From the NCBI GenBank assembly GCA_900318065.1, contig ONIY01000042.1:1-38166 (forward strand): DNA of 38,166 bases, in the 5' to 3' direction. Made by a program: the position numbers and the translations under genes. This DNA comes from an uncultured Prevotellaceae bacterium. GTDB taxonomy: Bacteria > Bacteroidota > Bacteroidia > Bacteroidales > Muribaculaceae. This document shows positions 31,631 to 38,166 of this stretch, piece by piece. The notes below the pieces were generated by a model that made no database searches, had not been told where the DNA came from, and saw nothing but the letters and a program-made list of their open reading frames with translations. Numbering within the stretch: position 1 is the first letter of the stretch; each line of letters opens with the position of its first letter.

Positions 31631-32674
31631 ATGGAAAGAAACTATTTACACTCAATCGCGTCGATAGCGCTAGCAGCGGCAGCAATAGCTCTCGCTGTTC
31701 CGTCTAATGCACAAGGACGCCGCCCCAGTGGCCCTGGCGGCCCTGGTGGAAACCGTTCAACCAGCTCAATGTCGAGTTCTCCACGCCCTAGCTCATCGTC
31801 GAGCAGTCGTCCCAGCTCAATATCGAGCTCTCCACGTCCAAGCTCATCGTCGAGCAGCCGTCCCAGCTCAGTGTCGAGCTCGCCACGCCCAAGCTCATCG
31901 AGCATGAACCGTAGCACCTCATCACCAAGCTACAACAACCGCCCAAGCGGCAGCATAGGCAACCGCCCAAGCACCATCAACACTCGCCCAAGCGGCAACT
32001 ATAACAATCGCCCAAGCAGTGACAACAACCGCACTACCGGCACCGTCAGCGGCCGTCCAAGCACCATCAACACTCGCCCAACGAGCAATTACAACGACCG
32101 CCCAAGCACCAACTATAACAACCGCCCCAGTGGAAACAACCACGGTGGTGGATATAATGGTGGCAACCGTCCTGGCAGCAACCCCGGTGGCAATCGCATG
32201 GGACGCGATGCGGCACGCTCCTCGGTGGGCACACCAGTTGACCGCGGCTTTGTAATCAACAACACCAACACAAGGGGACAATACAACGGCAACAATCGTG
32301 GTGGAAACCCTGGTGGCAACAAGCCTGGCGACAACGGTAACCACAAGCCTGGCGGCAACCCCGGTGGCAATGGCAACCATAATGGCGGCAACGGCAACCA
32401 TGGCGGTGGCAATGGCAACTGGAACAACCAGCCTGGTGGCGGCAATCATGGAAATCATGGTGGCGGCAACGGCAACTGGAACAACCGTCCTGGCGGCAAT
32501 CAGCGCCCTGGCGGCAATATGGGTCACCGTCCTCCCGCAGGACGCCCTCATGGTGGCATCAACCATGGCGGTCCACGCCCCAACTACGACCACTACCGCT
32601 GGCACAGCAGCTTCCGTCCACGCGGCCCACGCGATCGCTGGTATGACGCTACGTGTGGTACTATCGTCCAGTAA
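31631..32674 (+). CDS. Secreted low-complexity Ser/Pro, Asn/Arg and Gly/Asn-rich protein, N-terminal part
   Basis: From the ATG at 31631 the product is 347 residues with a signal peptide (IALAAAAIALAVPSNA, cleavage before QG). The mature chain is almost wholly repetitive: three 17-residue Ser/Pro/Arg units coded by 51-bp DNA repeats (31769-31921), then NNRPSG/NTRPSG units to about residue 170, then Gly/Asn/His-rich sequence with GGNGNHNGG units. The last 30 residues (NYDHYRWHSSFRPRGPRDRWYD) look like the start of a folded domain that is cut off by the stop at 32674. The continuation lies in another frame at 32653-33102, so the gene is probably broken or frameshifted. Function is unknown; cell-surface or matrix material is one possibility. 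Confidence 0.75.
   Translation: MERNYLHSIASIALAAAAIALAVPSNAQGRRPSGPGGPGGNRSTSSMSSSPRPSSSSSSRPSSISSSPRPSSSSSSRPSSVSSSPRPSSSSMNRSTSSPSYNNRPSGSIGNRPSTINTRPSGNYNNRPSSDNNRTTGTVSGRPSTINTRPTSNYNDRPSTNYNNRPSGNNHGGGYNGGNRPGSNPGGNRMGRDAARSSVGTPVDRGFVINNTNTRGQYNGNNRGGNPGGNKPGDNGNHKPGGNPGGNGNHNGGNGNHGGGNGNWNNQPGGGNHGNHGGGNGNWNNRPGGNQRPGGNMGHRPPAGRPHGGINHGGPRPNYDHYRWHSSFRPRGPRDRWYDATCGTIVQ
31769..31921 (+). repeat. 51-bp coding tandem repeat (three units)
   Basis: Units start at 31769, 31820 and 31871; the first two are nearly identical at DNA level and the third has diverged in its last third. Each codes for 17 residues of the pattern x-SSSPRPSSSSSSRPSS. Confidence 0.85.
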
Positions 32675-33102
32675 TTCCCGTAGGCTTCCGCATCTATGCC
32701 TCGGCACCTGTCATCACTGGCATCTTGGGTCTGGAGTTTGGCACCTATCTTGATGCATCGCTCAACTACCTGTACTACAACGGCTATAACATCGATGGCT
32801 ATCAGGACAACGTGGTTTACCTGCGCGATGTGAACTTGATGGGCTACAGCTGGCCCGATGTGATGCTGCAGTACAGCGATGCAGGAGGATTGTGTTACGC
32901 CGAGTTTGCAACCTCATCATCCTACCGCGACGACTACCGTTTCAACAGTCTGTACAACAGCCTGTGTGCCACCTATGGCTCGCCCATCAACAGTGGCAAC
33001 GGATACTTCTCATGGTATGGTGGCAATCAAACCGGCTTCATCAACCTGAACTTTGCCTACGATAACGGCCGCTACTACACTGTTATGACATTTGGCGCAT
33101 AA
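32653..33102 (+). CDS. Out-of-frame C-terminal domain of the preceding secreted protein
   Basis: This 149-residue frame overlaps the end of the upstream gene by 22 bases and can begin at a GTG (32653), but it has no signal peptide. Its first residues, WYYRPVIPVGFRIYASAPVITG, continue naturally from RDRWYDAT of the upstream frame. Removing one GT from ACGTGTGG (near 32651-32658) would fuse the two frames into one protein of about 490 residues. The domain is rich in Tyr, Gly and Ser with many beta-like stretches (TYLDASLNYLYYNGYNI). I cannot name the family. Either this is the C-terminus of a frameshifted gene or a translationally coupled second gene; the first seems more likely. Confidence 0.7.
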   Translation: MWYYRPVIPVGFRIYASAPVITGILGLEFGTYLDASLNYLYYNGYNIDGYQDNVVYLRDVNLMGYSWPDVMLQYSDAGGLCYAEFATSSSYRDDYRFNSLYNSLCATYGSPINSGNGYFSWYGGNQTGFINLNFAYDNGRYYTVMTFGA

Positions 33103-33154
33103 CACACCGTGCAAGTCGCTCATTTAGCGGCAATAACAAGCACAATTGGAACAA

Positions 33155-33200
33155 GGGACGTTCCATAATTCCTCACATGAGGGTTATGGAACGTCCCTTT
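33155..33200 (+). terminator. Strong terminator with a 14-bp perfect stem
   Basis: GGGACGTTCCATAA (33155-33168) pairs perfectly with TTATGGAACGTCCC (33184-33197), with an inner CCTC/GAGG stem and a final TTT. It ends the transcript of the secreted-protein gene. Confidence 0.88.
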
Positions 33201-33257
33201 AAACTTAAAAATGCGTTAAAAGTGAGGAAGATGTGTGGTAGGTATATGATTTTTGCG

Positions 33258-33265
33258 TAATTTTG
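33258..33265 (+). promoter_or_regulatory. -7 box of the folD-ftcD-hutU unit
   Basis: TAATTTTG matches TAnnTTTG and lies 33 bases before the folD ATG. No clear TTTG is seen about 20 bases upstream. Confidence 0.45.
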
Positions 33266-33297
33266 CACGATAATTGAAAATAATACAAATACACTAT

Positions 33298-34176
33298 ATG
33301 CAAATAATTGACGGAAAGAAGATTTCTACTCAAATCAAGGAAGAGATAGCCCAGCAAGTAAAAGAACATGTGGCACAAGGTGGTCGCCGCCCTAACCTGG
33401 TGGGACTGCTGGTGGGCCACGATGGTGGCAGCGAGAGCTACATGGCATCGAAGACCAAGGCATGCGAGCAATGCGGCTTTGACTCGTCGCTCATACGCAT
33501 GGAAGAGACAGTGACCCAAGAGCAGCTCATTGCCAAGATTGAAGAACTCAACGCCGACAAGGGCGTGGACGGATTCATCGTTCAGCTGCCATTGCCCAAG
33601 CACATCGACGAGCAGGCAGTGATTGAGGCCATCGACTACCGCAAGGACGTTGACGGCTTCCACCCCATCAACGTGGGACGCATGATGATAGGGCTGCCAT
33701 GCTTCAAGCCAGCAACGCCATCGGGCATCATGATGCTGCTCGAGCGCTACGGCATCGACACGCGCGGCAAGCACTGCGTGGTGCTGGGACGAAGCAACAT
33801 CGTGGGCAAGCCCATTGCCAACATGCTCATGCAGAAGGCCAATCCCGGCAACTGCACTGTGACAGTGTGCCACAGCGCCACCCCCAACATCAAGGAGATG
33901 TGCCTCCAGGCCGACATACTCATTGCCGCTCTGGGAAGCCCTGAGTTTGTCAAGGAAGACATGGTGAAAGATGGTGCCGTGGTCATTGACGTGGGCACTA
34001 CCCGCGTCGAGGACAAGACCCGCGAGCGCGGCTGGCGACTGTGTGGCGACGTCGACTTTGAGCACGTGGCTCCCAAGTGCAGCTACATCACTCCCGTGCC
34101 CGGCGGCGTGGGCCCCATGACCATTGTCTCGCTCATGCACAACACCCTGCTGGCAGCTACAGGACAAGCCTATTAA
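33298..34176 (+). CDS. folD: Methylenetetrahydrofolate dehydrogenase / methenyltetrahydrofolate cyclohydrolase
   Basis: A bifunctional cytoplasmic enzyme that interconverts 5,10-methylene-, methenyl- and 10-formyl-tetrahydrofolate with NAD(P). It has 292 residues from the ATG at 33298, the usual size. The YxxxK active-site motif is visible at Tyr48-Lys52, followed by the family signatures [14 protein letters not shown] and [21 protein letters not shown] and [11 protein letters not shown]. An in-frame ATG at 33274 would add eight residues not found in the family. It is followed by ftcD, whose methenyl-THF product FolD can process, so the two are functionally linked. Confidence 0.95.
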   Translation: MQIIDGKKISTQIKEEIAQQVKEHVAQGGRRPNLVGLLVGHDGGSESYMASKTKACEQCGFDSSLIRMEETVTQEQLIAKIEELNADKGVDGFIVQLPLPKHIDEQAVIEAIDYRKDVDGFHPINVGRMMIGLPCFKPATPSGIMMLLERYGIDTRGKHCVVLGRSNIVGKPIANMLMQKANPGNCTVTVCHSATPNIKEMCLQADILIAALGSPEFVKEDMVKDGAVVIDVGTTRVEDKTRERGWRLCGDVDFEHVAPKCSYITPVPGGVGPMTIVSLMHNTLLAATGQAY

Positions 34177-34257
34177 TAATGCACAATGCATAATGCTCAA
34201 TGCTCAATGCACAATCTAGAACTTCTAGGAAATCTAGAAAATCTAGAGCATCTAGTT
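34177..34257. repeat. Composite array: ATGC module then CTAGA module (folD-ftcD spacer)
   Basis: ATGCACAATGCATAATGCTCAATGCTCAATGCACAAT words (34178-34216) lead directly into TCTAGAA/CTTCTAGG/AATCTAGA words up to 34257. It has the same order as the arrays at 3095, 5476 and 11541 (-): ATGC module first, then a second word. Confidence 0.8.
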
Positions 34258-34305
34258 TATCAAGCAAAAAACAATCACAATTAACAATAAAACCTATAAA
34301 ACAAC

Positions 34306-35997
34306 ATGAACCGACTTATTGAATGCGTGCCCAACTTTAGCGAGGGACGCAACATGGACGTGATTAACCAGATTACCGACGTTATTCGCCAAGCCAAGGG
34401 CGTGAAACTGCTTGATGTAGACCCAGGTGAGGCTACCAACCGCACTGTGGTGACCTTCGTGGGAAGCCCCGAGGACGTGGTAGAGACAGCCTTCCAGGCT
34501 GTGAAGCGCGCCGGCGAACTCATCGACATGCGTCAGCACCACGGTGCTCACCCACGCATGGGTGCTACCGACGTGTGCCCGCTCATCCCCATCGCAGGCA
34601 TCACTCTTGAGGAGTGTGCTCAGCTGGCTCGCAAACTCGCCGAGCGCATCGCCACCGAGGCAGGTATCCCCTGCTACTGCTATGAAGCAGCAGCGTTCAC
34701 TCCCGAGCGCCGCAACCTGGCAGTGTGCCGCAAGGGCGAGTATGAGGCACTTGCCGAGAAACTGGTGAGCGAGGATGGAGCCCCCGACTTTGGCGCACGT
34801 CCCATCGACGAGCAAGTGGCCCGCACCGGTTGCACCGCAGTGGGCGCCCGCGACTTCTTGATCGCCACCAACTTCAACCTGAACACCACCAGTACCCGCC
34901 GTGCCAACGCCATCGCTTTCGACGTTCGCGAGAAGGGACGCCCCGTGCGTGAGGGCAACCCCATCACTGGCACTCCCAAGAAGGATGAGAACGGCAACAC
35001 CATCATGAAGCCCGGCACCTTGAAGGGCACCAAGGCCATTGGCTGGTACATCGACGAATATAAGATTGCACAGGTGTCGATGAACATCACCGACATCAAC
35101 ACCACTCCCCTGCACGTGGCATTCGACGAGGTGAGCCGCTGCGCTCAGAACCGCGGCATCCGCGTCACTGGCACCGAGATTGTGGGCCTGCTGCCCAAGC
35201 GCTGCCTCATCGAGGCGGGCAAGTACTTCCTCGAGAAGCAGCACCGCTCTACCGGCATTCCCGAGGGCGACATCATCGAGATTGCCATCCACTCGCTGGG
35301 ACTTGACGACCTCAAGCCTTTCGACCCCAAGGAAAAAGTGATAGAATACATGATTCAGGACGACAGCGCCAGCAAGCTCGTCGACCTCACTGTCACAGGA
35401 TTTGCCGAGGAGACTTCGCGCGAGTCACCAGCTCCTGGCGGTGGCACCATCTCGGCCTACATGGGCGCCCTGGGCGCTTCGCTCGGCACAATGGTTGCCA
35501 ACCTCTCGAGCCACAAGCCCGGCTGGGACGACCGCTGGAAGGAGTTCAGTGAGTGGGCCGACAAGGGTCAGGCTATCGCACGCGAACTGCTCCACCTCGT
35601 TGACGAGGACACCGAGGCCTTCAACCGCATTATGGCAGCCTTTGGCATGCCCAAGAAGACCGACGAGGACAAGGCAGCACGCAGCGCCGCCATCCAGGAC
35701 GCTACCCTCTATGCCGCTCAAGTGCCCCTGCGCACCATGAAGGAGTCGATGAAGGTGTTTGAGATTTGCCGTGCCATGGTAATGGAAGGCAACCCCAACA
35801 GCGTGAGCGACGCTGGCGTGGGCGTGCTCGCAGCACGTGCCGCTGTGCTTGGTGCTGGCATGAACGTGAAGATTAACGCCGGTTCGCTCAAGGACCGCAG
35901 CGTTGCCGACGCCCTCATCGCCGAGGCCAACGAACTCATCAAGAAAGCCAACGCCGAGGAAGCCGACATTACCGCAATCGTAGAAACAAAACTCTAA
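34306..35997 (+). CDS. ftcD: Glutamate formimidoyltransferase / formimidoyltetrahydrofolate cyclodeaminase
   Basis: A bifunctional enzyme that takes the formimino group of N-formimino-L-glutamate, the end of histidine degradation, onto tetrahydrofolate and then releases ammonia to give methenyl-THF. The N-terminal domain (about 1-325) begins LIECVPNFSEGRN and has catalytic His82 in HHGAHPRMGATD. The C-terminal cyclodeaminase domain (about 345-563) is helical, with SPAPGGGTISAYMGALGASLG at its start. Many bacteria have the activities separate; the 563-residue fusion here is the common Bacteroidales form. The frame is intact. It precedes hutU and follows folD in one directional unit. Confidence 0.95.
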   Translation: MNRLIECVPNFSEGRNMDVINQITDVIRQAKGVKLLDVDPGEATNRTVVTFVGSPEDVVETAFQAVKRAGELIDMRQHHGAHPRMGATDVCPLIPIAGITLEECAQLARKLAERIATEAGIPCYCYEAAAFTPERRNLAVCRKGEYEALAEKLVSEDGAPDFGARPIDEQVARTGCTAVGARDFLIATNFNLNTTSTRRANAIAFDVREKGRPVREGNPITGTPKKDENGNTIMKPGTLKGTKAIGWYIDEYKIAQVSMNITDINTTPLHVAFDEVSRCAQNRGIRVTGTEIVGLLPKRCLIEAGKYFLEKQHRSTGIPEGDIIEIAIHSLGLDDLKPFDPKEKVIEYMIQDDSASKLVDLTVTGFAEETSRESPAPGGGTISAYMGALGASLGTMVANLSSHKPGWDDRWKEFSEWADKGQAIARELLHLVDEDTEAFNRIMAAFGMPKKTDEDKAARSAAIQDATLYAAQVPLRTMKESMKVFEICRAMVMEGNPNSVSDAGVGVLAARAAVLGAGMNVKINAGSLKDRSVADALIAEANELIKKANAEEADITAIVETKL

Positions 35998-36004
35998 AAC
36001 TTTT

Positions 36005-36169
36005 GTTTATGGTTTATAGTTTATAGTTTATGGTTTATGGAAGACAGTGATGAGATTCTAAGGCACTGCAACCACTAAACTGATAACTACTTTACTATTC
36101 AACTACTCAACTATTTTACTAAAAACTAAAAACTGACTACTGATAACTGACTACTGATAACTGATAATA
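36005..36169. repeat. GTTTATG 7-bp array and CTACT/CTGATAA words (ftcD-hutU spacer)
   Basis: Five GTTTATG/GTTTATA 7-mers (36005-36039) are followed, after about 50 bases, by CTACTTTACTATTCAACTACTCAACTATTTT words and then by ACTGACTACTGATAA repeats (36128-36169). These resemble the right arm of the array at 19140-19200. Confidence 0.75.
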
Positions 36170-36173
36170 GACA

Positions 36174-38166
36174 ATGACAAGAGAAGAATTTATTGCCGAC
36201 ATCAGGGCTGGAATACCCGACGTACTGCCCGAGCCCATGCCCTACGACCCTGAGATAAACCACGCGCCCAAGCGCAAGGACATTCTCAATGCCGAGGAGA
36301 AGAAACTCGCGCTGCGCAACGCGCTGCGCTATTTCCCAGCCAAGCACCACGCCACTCTGCTTCCAGAGTTCCGCGAGGAGCTTGAGAAATATGGCCGCAT
36401 CTACATGTATCGCCTGCGTCCACGCTATGAGATGAAGGCTCGCCCCATCGACGACTATCCACACCGTAGCCGTCAGGCAGCAGCCATCATGATGATGATC
36501 CAGAACAACCTCGACAAGGCTGTGGCTCAACACCCACACGAGCTCATCACCTACGGCGGCAACGGAGCCGTGTTCCAGAACTGGGCACAGTATCGCCTCG
36601 TGATGAAATACTTGAGCGAGATGACCGACGAGCAGACGCTCGTCATGTACAGCGGTCACCCTCTAGGTCTGTTTCCATCGCACAAGGATGCTCCACGCGT
36701 GGTGGTAACTAACGGTATGGTAATCCCCAACTACAGCAAGCCCGACGACTGGGAGCGCATGAACGCACTGGGCGTGAGCCAGTATGGCCAGATGACTGCC
36801 GGCTCCTACATGTACATTGGTCCGCAAGGTATCGTGCACGGCACCACTATCACAGTGCTCAACGCAGCCCGCAAGGTGATGGGCGACGAGCGCGAGAAGC
36901 GCATTCCTCTGTTCGTCACCGCAGGTTTGGGAGGCATGAGTGGTGCTCAGCCCAAGGCTGGCAACATTGCCGGCGTGGTGAGCGTCACTGCCGAGATCAA
37001 CCCACTGGCAGCGCGCAAGCGCTACGACCAGGGCTGGGTCGACGAGCTTCACGAGAACCTCGACGAACTCATCCCTGCAGTGCGCAAGGCCGTTGAGGAG
37101 AAGCGTGTGGTTTCTATGGCCTACGTGGGCAACGTGGTTGACCTGTGGGAGCGCCTTGCCGACGAAGGCATCCATGTGGACCTGGGTAGCGACCAGACCT
37201 CGCTGCACAACCCCTATGCCGGCGGATACTATCCCGTGGGCTACAGCCTCGAGGAGTCGAAGCGCATGATGGCCGAGGAGCCCGAGCGCTTCAAGGAGTG
37301 CGTCTTTGAGTCGCTGCGCCGTCAAGTGGCAGCTATCAACCGCTTGACAGCCCAGGGCATGTACTTCTTCGACTATGGCAACGCCTTCATGCTCATGGCC
37401 AGCCGCGCTGGCGCCGACATCATGAAGGACGAGACCCACTTCCGCTATCCAAGCTACGTTCAGGATATCATGGGCCCAATGTTCTTCGACTACGGCTTCG
37501 GTCCCTTCCGCTGGGTTTGCACCTCGTGCAATCCTCACGATCTGGAAGTTACCGACCGCCTCGCTGCCGAGGTACTCAACGACATGATGGGCACCGTTAC
37601 CCCCGATATCAAGGGACAGCTTGCCGACAACCTGCACTGGATTCGTGAGGCTGGCAAGAACCACCTCGTGGTGGGTTCGCAGGCACGCATCCTCTATGCC
37701 GACTGCGAGGGACGCACACGCATTGCCCTGGCATTCAACGACGCCATTCGCCGTGGCGAGATCAGCAAGCCAGTTGTCCTGGGACGTGACCACCACGACG
37801 TGAGCGGCACCGACTCGCCATTCCGCGAGACCAGCAACATCTACGACGGCTCGCAGTTCTGCGCCGACATGGCTGTTCACAACGTGATAGGCGACGCCTC
37901 GACGCCTTCCGCGGCGCCACATGGGTGAGCCTGCACAACGGTGGCGGCGTTGGTTGGGGCGAGGTCATCAACGGTGGCTTCGGCATGGTAATCGACGGTA
38001 GCGAAGAAGCCGACCGCCGCATCCGCCAGATGCTCCTGTGGGATGTGAACAACGGCATCGCACGCCGCTCATGGGCGCGCAACAATGGCTCAATGGACGC
38101 CATCCGCCGCGAGATGGAGCGCACTCCAGGCCTCCAGGTAACAATGCCTAACCTCGTCGACGACGC
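36174..38166 (+). pseudogene. hutU: Urocanate hydratase, frame broken by an 8-bp duplication; runs off the window
   Basis: The gene codes for urocanate hydratase (urocanase), an NAD-dependent cytoplasmic enzyme that converts urocanate to imidazolone propionate in histidine degradation. The first 574 residues are a clean family match (NGMVIPNYSKPDDWERMNALGVSQYGQMTAGSYMYIGPQGIVHGTT, TAGLGGMSGAQPKA). At 37892-37907 the 8-mer CGACGCCT occurs twice in tandem. After it the frame ends at 37928, but removing one copy restores FRGATWVSLHNGGGVGWGEVINGGF and on to 38166, the expected continuation. The usual length of this type is about 670 residues, so a little is missing beyond the window. As read, the product lacks its C-terminal part, including conserved active-site-region residues, and should be inactive unless the duplication is a sequencing or assembly error. 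Confidence 0.9.
37892..37907 (+). repeat. 8-bp tandem duplication CGACGCCT that breaks hutU
   Basis: CGACGCCT is repeated once, exactly, at 37892-37899 and 37900-37907. Deleting one copy restores the urocanase frame. Confidence 0.9.

Overview
The window looks like a chromosomal segment of a Bacteroidales bacterium, probably an anaerobic amino-acid fermenter from gut or mouth. The reasons are the repeated TAnnTTTG-type -7 boxes, the near absence of Shine-Dalgarno sequences, Bacteroidetes-style lipoproteins, and a Porphyromonas-like set of lysine-fermentation genes. Most genes are GC-rich, with one AT-rich island near 27960-28670. The family cannot be fixed from sequence alone. I saw no rRNA, tRNA, CRISPR array, transposase or phage gene.

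Layout. 215-2820 (+): an OPT-family peptide transporter and a small membrane-anchored protein, ending in a strong terminator. 2821-3597: a gene-free stretch with a 28-bp inverted repeat flanking a 9-bp tandem array, then the promoter and leader of a DEAD-box RNA helicase (3598-5466, +). 21276-5697 (-): fifteen consecutive genes, atoD-kal-kce-kdd-kamA-kamB-kamC-kamD-kamE-atoA-crt-hbd-bcd-etfB-etfA. Together they convert lysine to butyrate, acetate and ammonia, and they also cover acetoacetyl-CoA to butyryl-CoA. Two genes (kamB, kamC) look like ATPases that keep the B12-dependent aminomutase active. Only a thiolase is missing for a complete route. 21580-23509 (+): a secreted protein and a PLP aminotransferase. 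26556-23601 (-): a transmembrane PP2C phosphatase, a lipoprotein and an rRNA/tRNA ribose methyltransferase. 26889-27890 (+): class II fructose-bisphosphate aldolase. 28103-28638 (+): an AT-rich toxin-antitoxin pair whose toxin is frameshifted at an A8 tract. 28676-33102 (+): a WG-repeat-like lipoprotein, two tandemly duplicated Pmp3/YqaE membrane proteins behind a perfect sigma-54 promoter motif, a Fur-family regulator, and a low-complexity Ser/Asn/Gly secreted protein that looks frameshifted. 33298-38166 (+): folD-ftcD-hutU, the tetrahydrofolate-linked histidine degradation arm; hutU carries an 8-bp tandem duplication that breaks its frame and runs off the window.

The main unexplained structure is in the spacers. 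Nearly every longer intergenic gap, including those inside the lysine operon, is filled with short 7-9 bp word arrays (variants of AACACTTAA, ATGCACAAT, GTTGAGTA, AGTAGTTT, CTCGATC and AGTGAGTCA). These often form two inverted arms and in four places follow a fixed module order. The three apparent frameshifts (toxin, Ser-rich protein, hutU) all lie at short repeats; they could be real decay, slippage sites or assembly errors.
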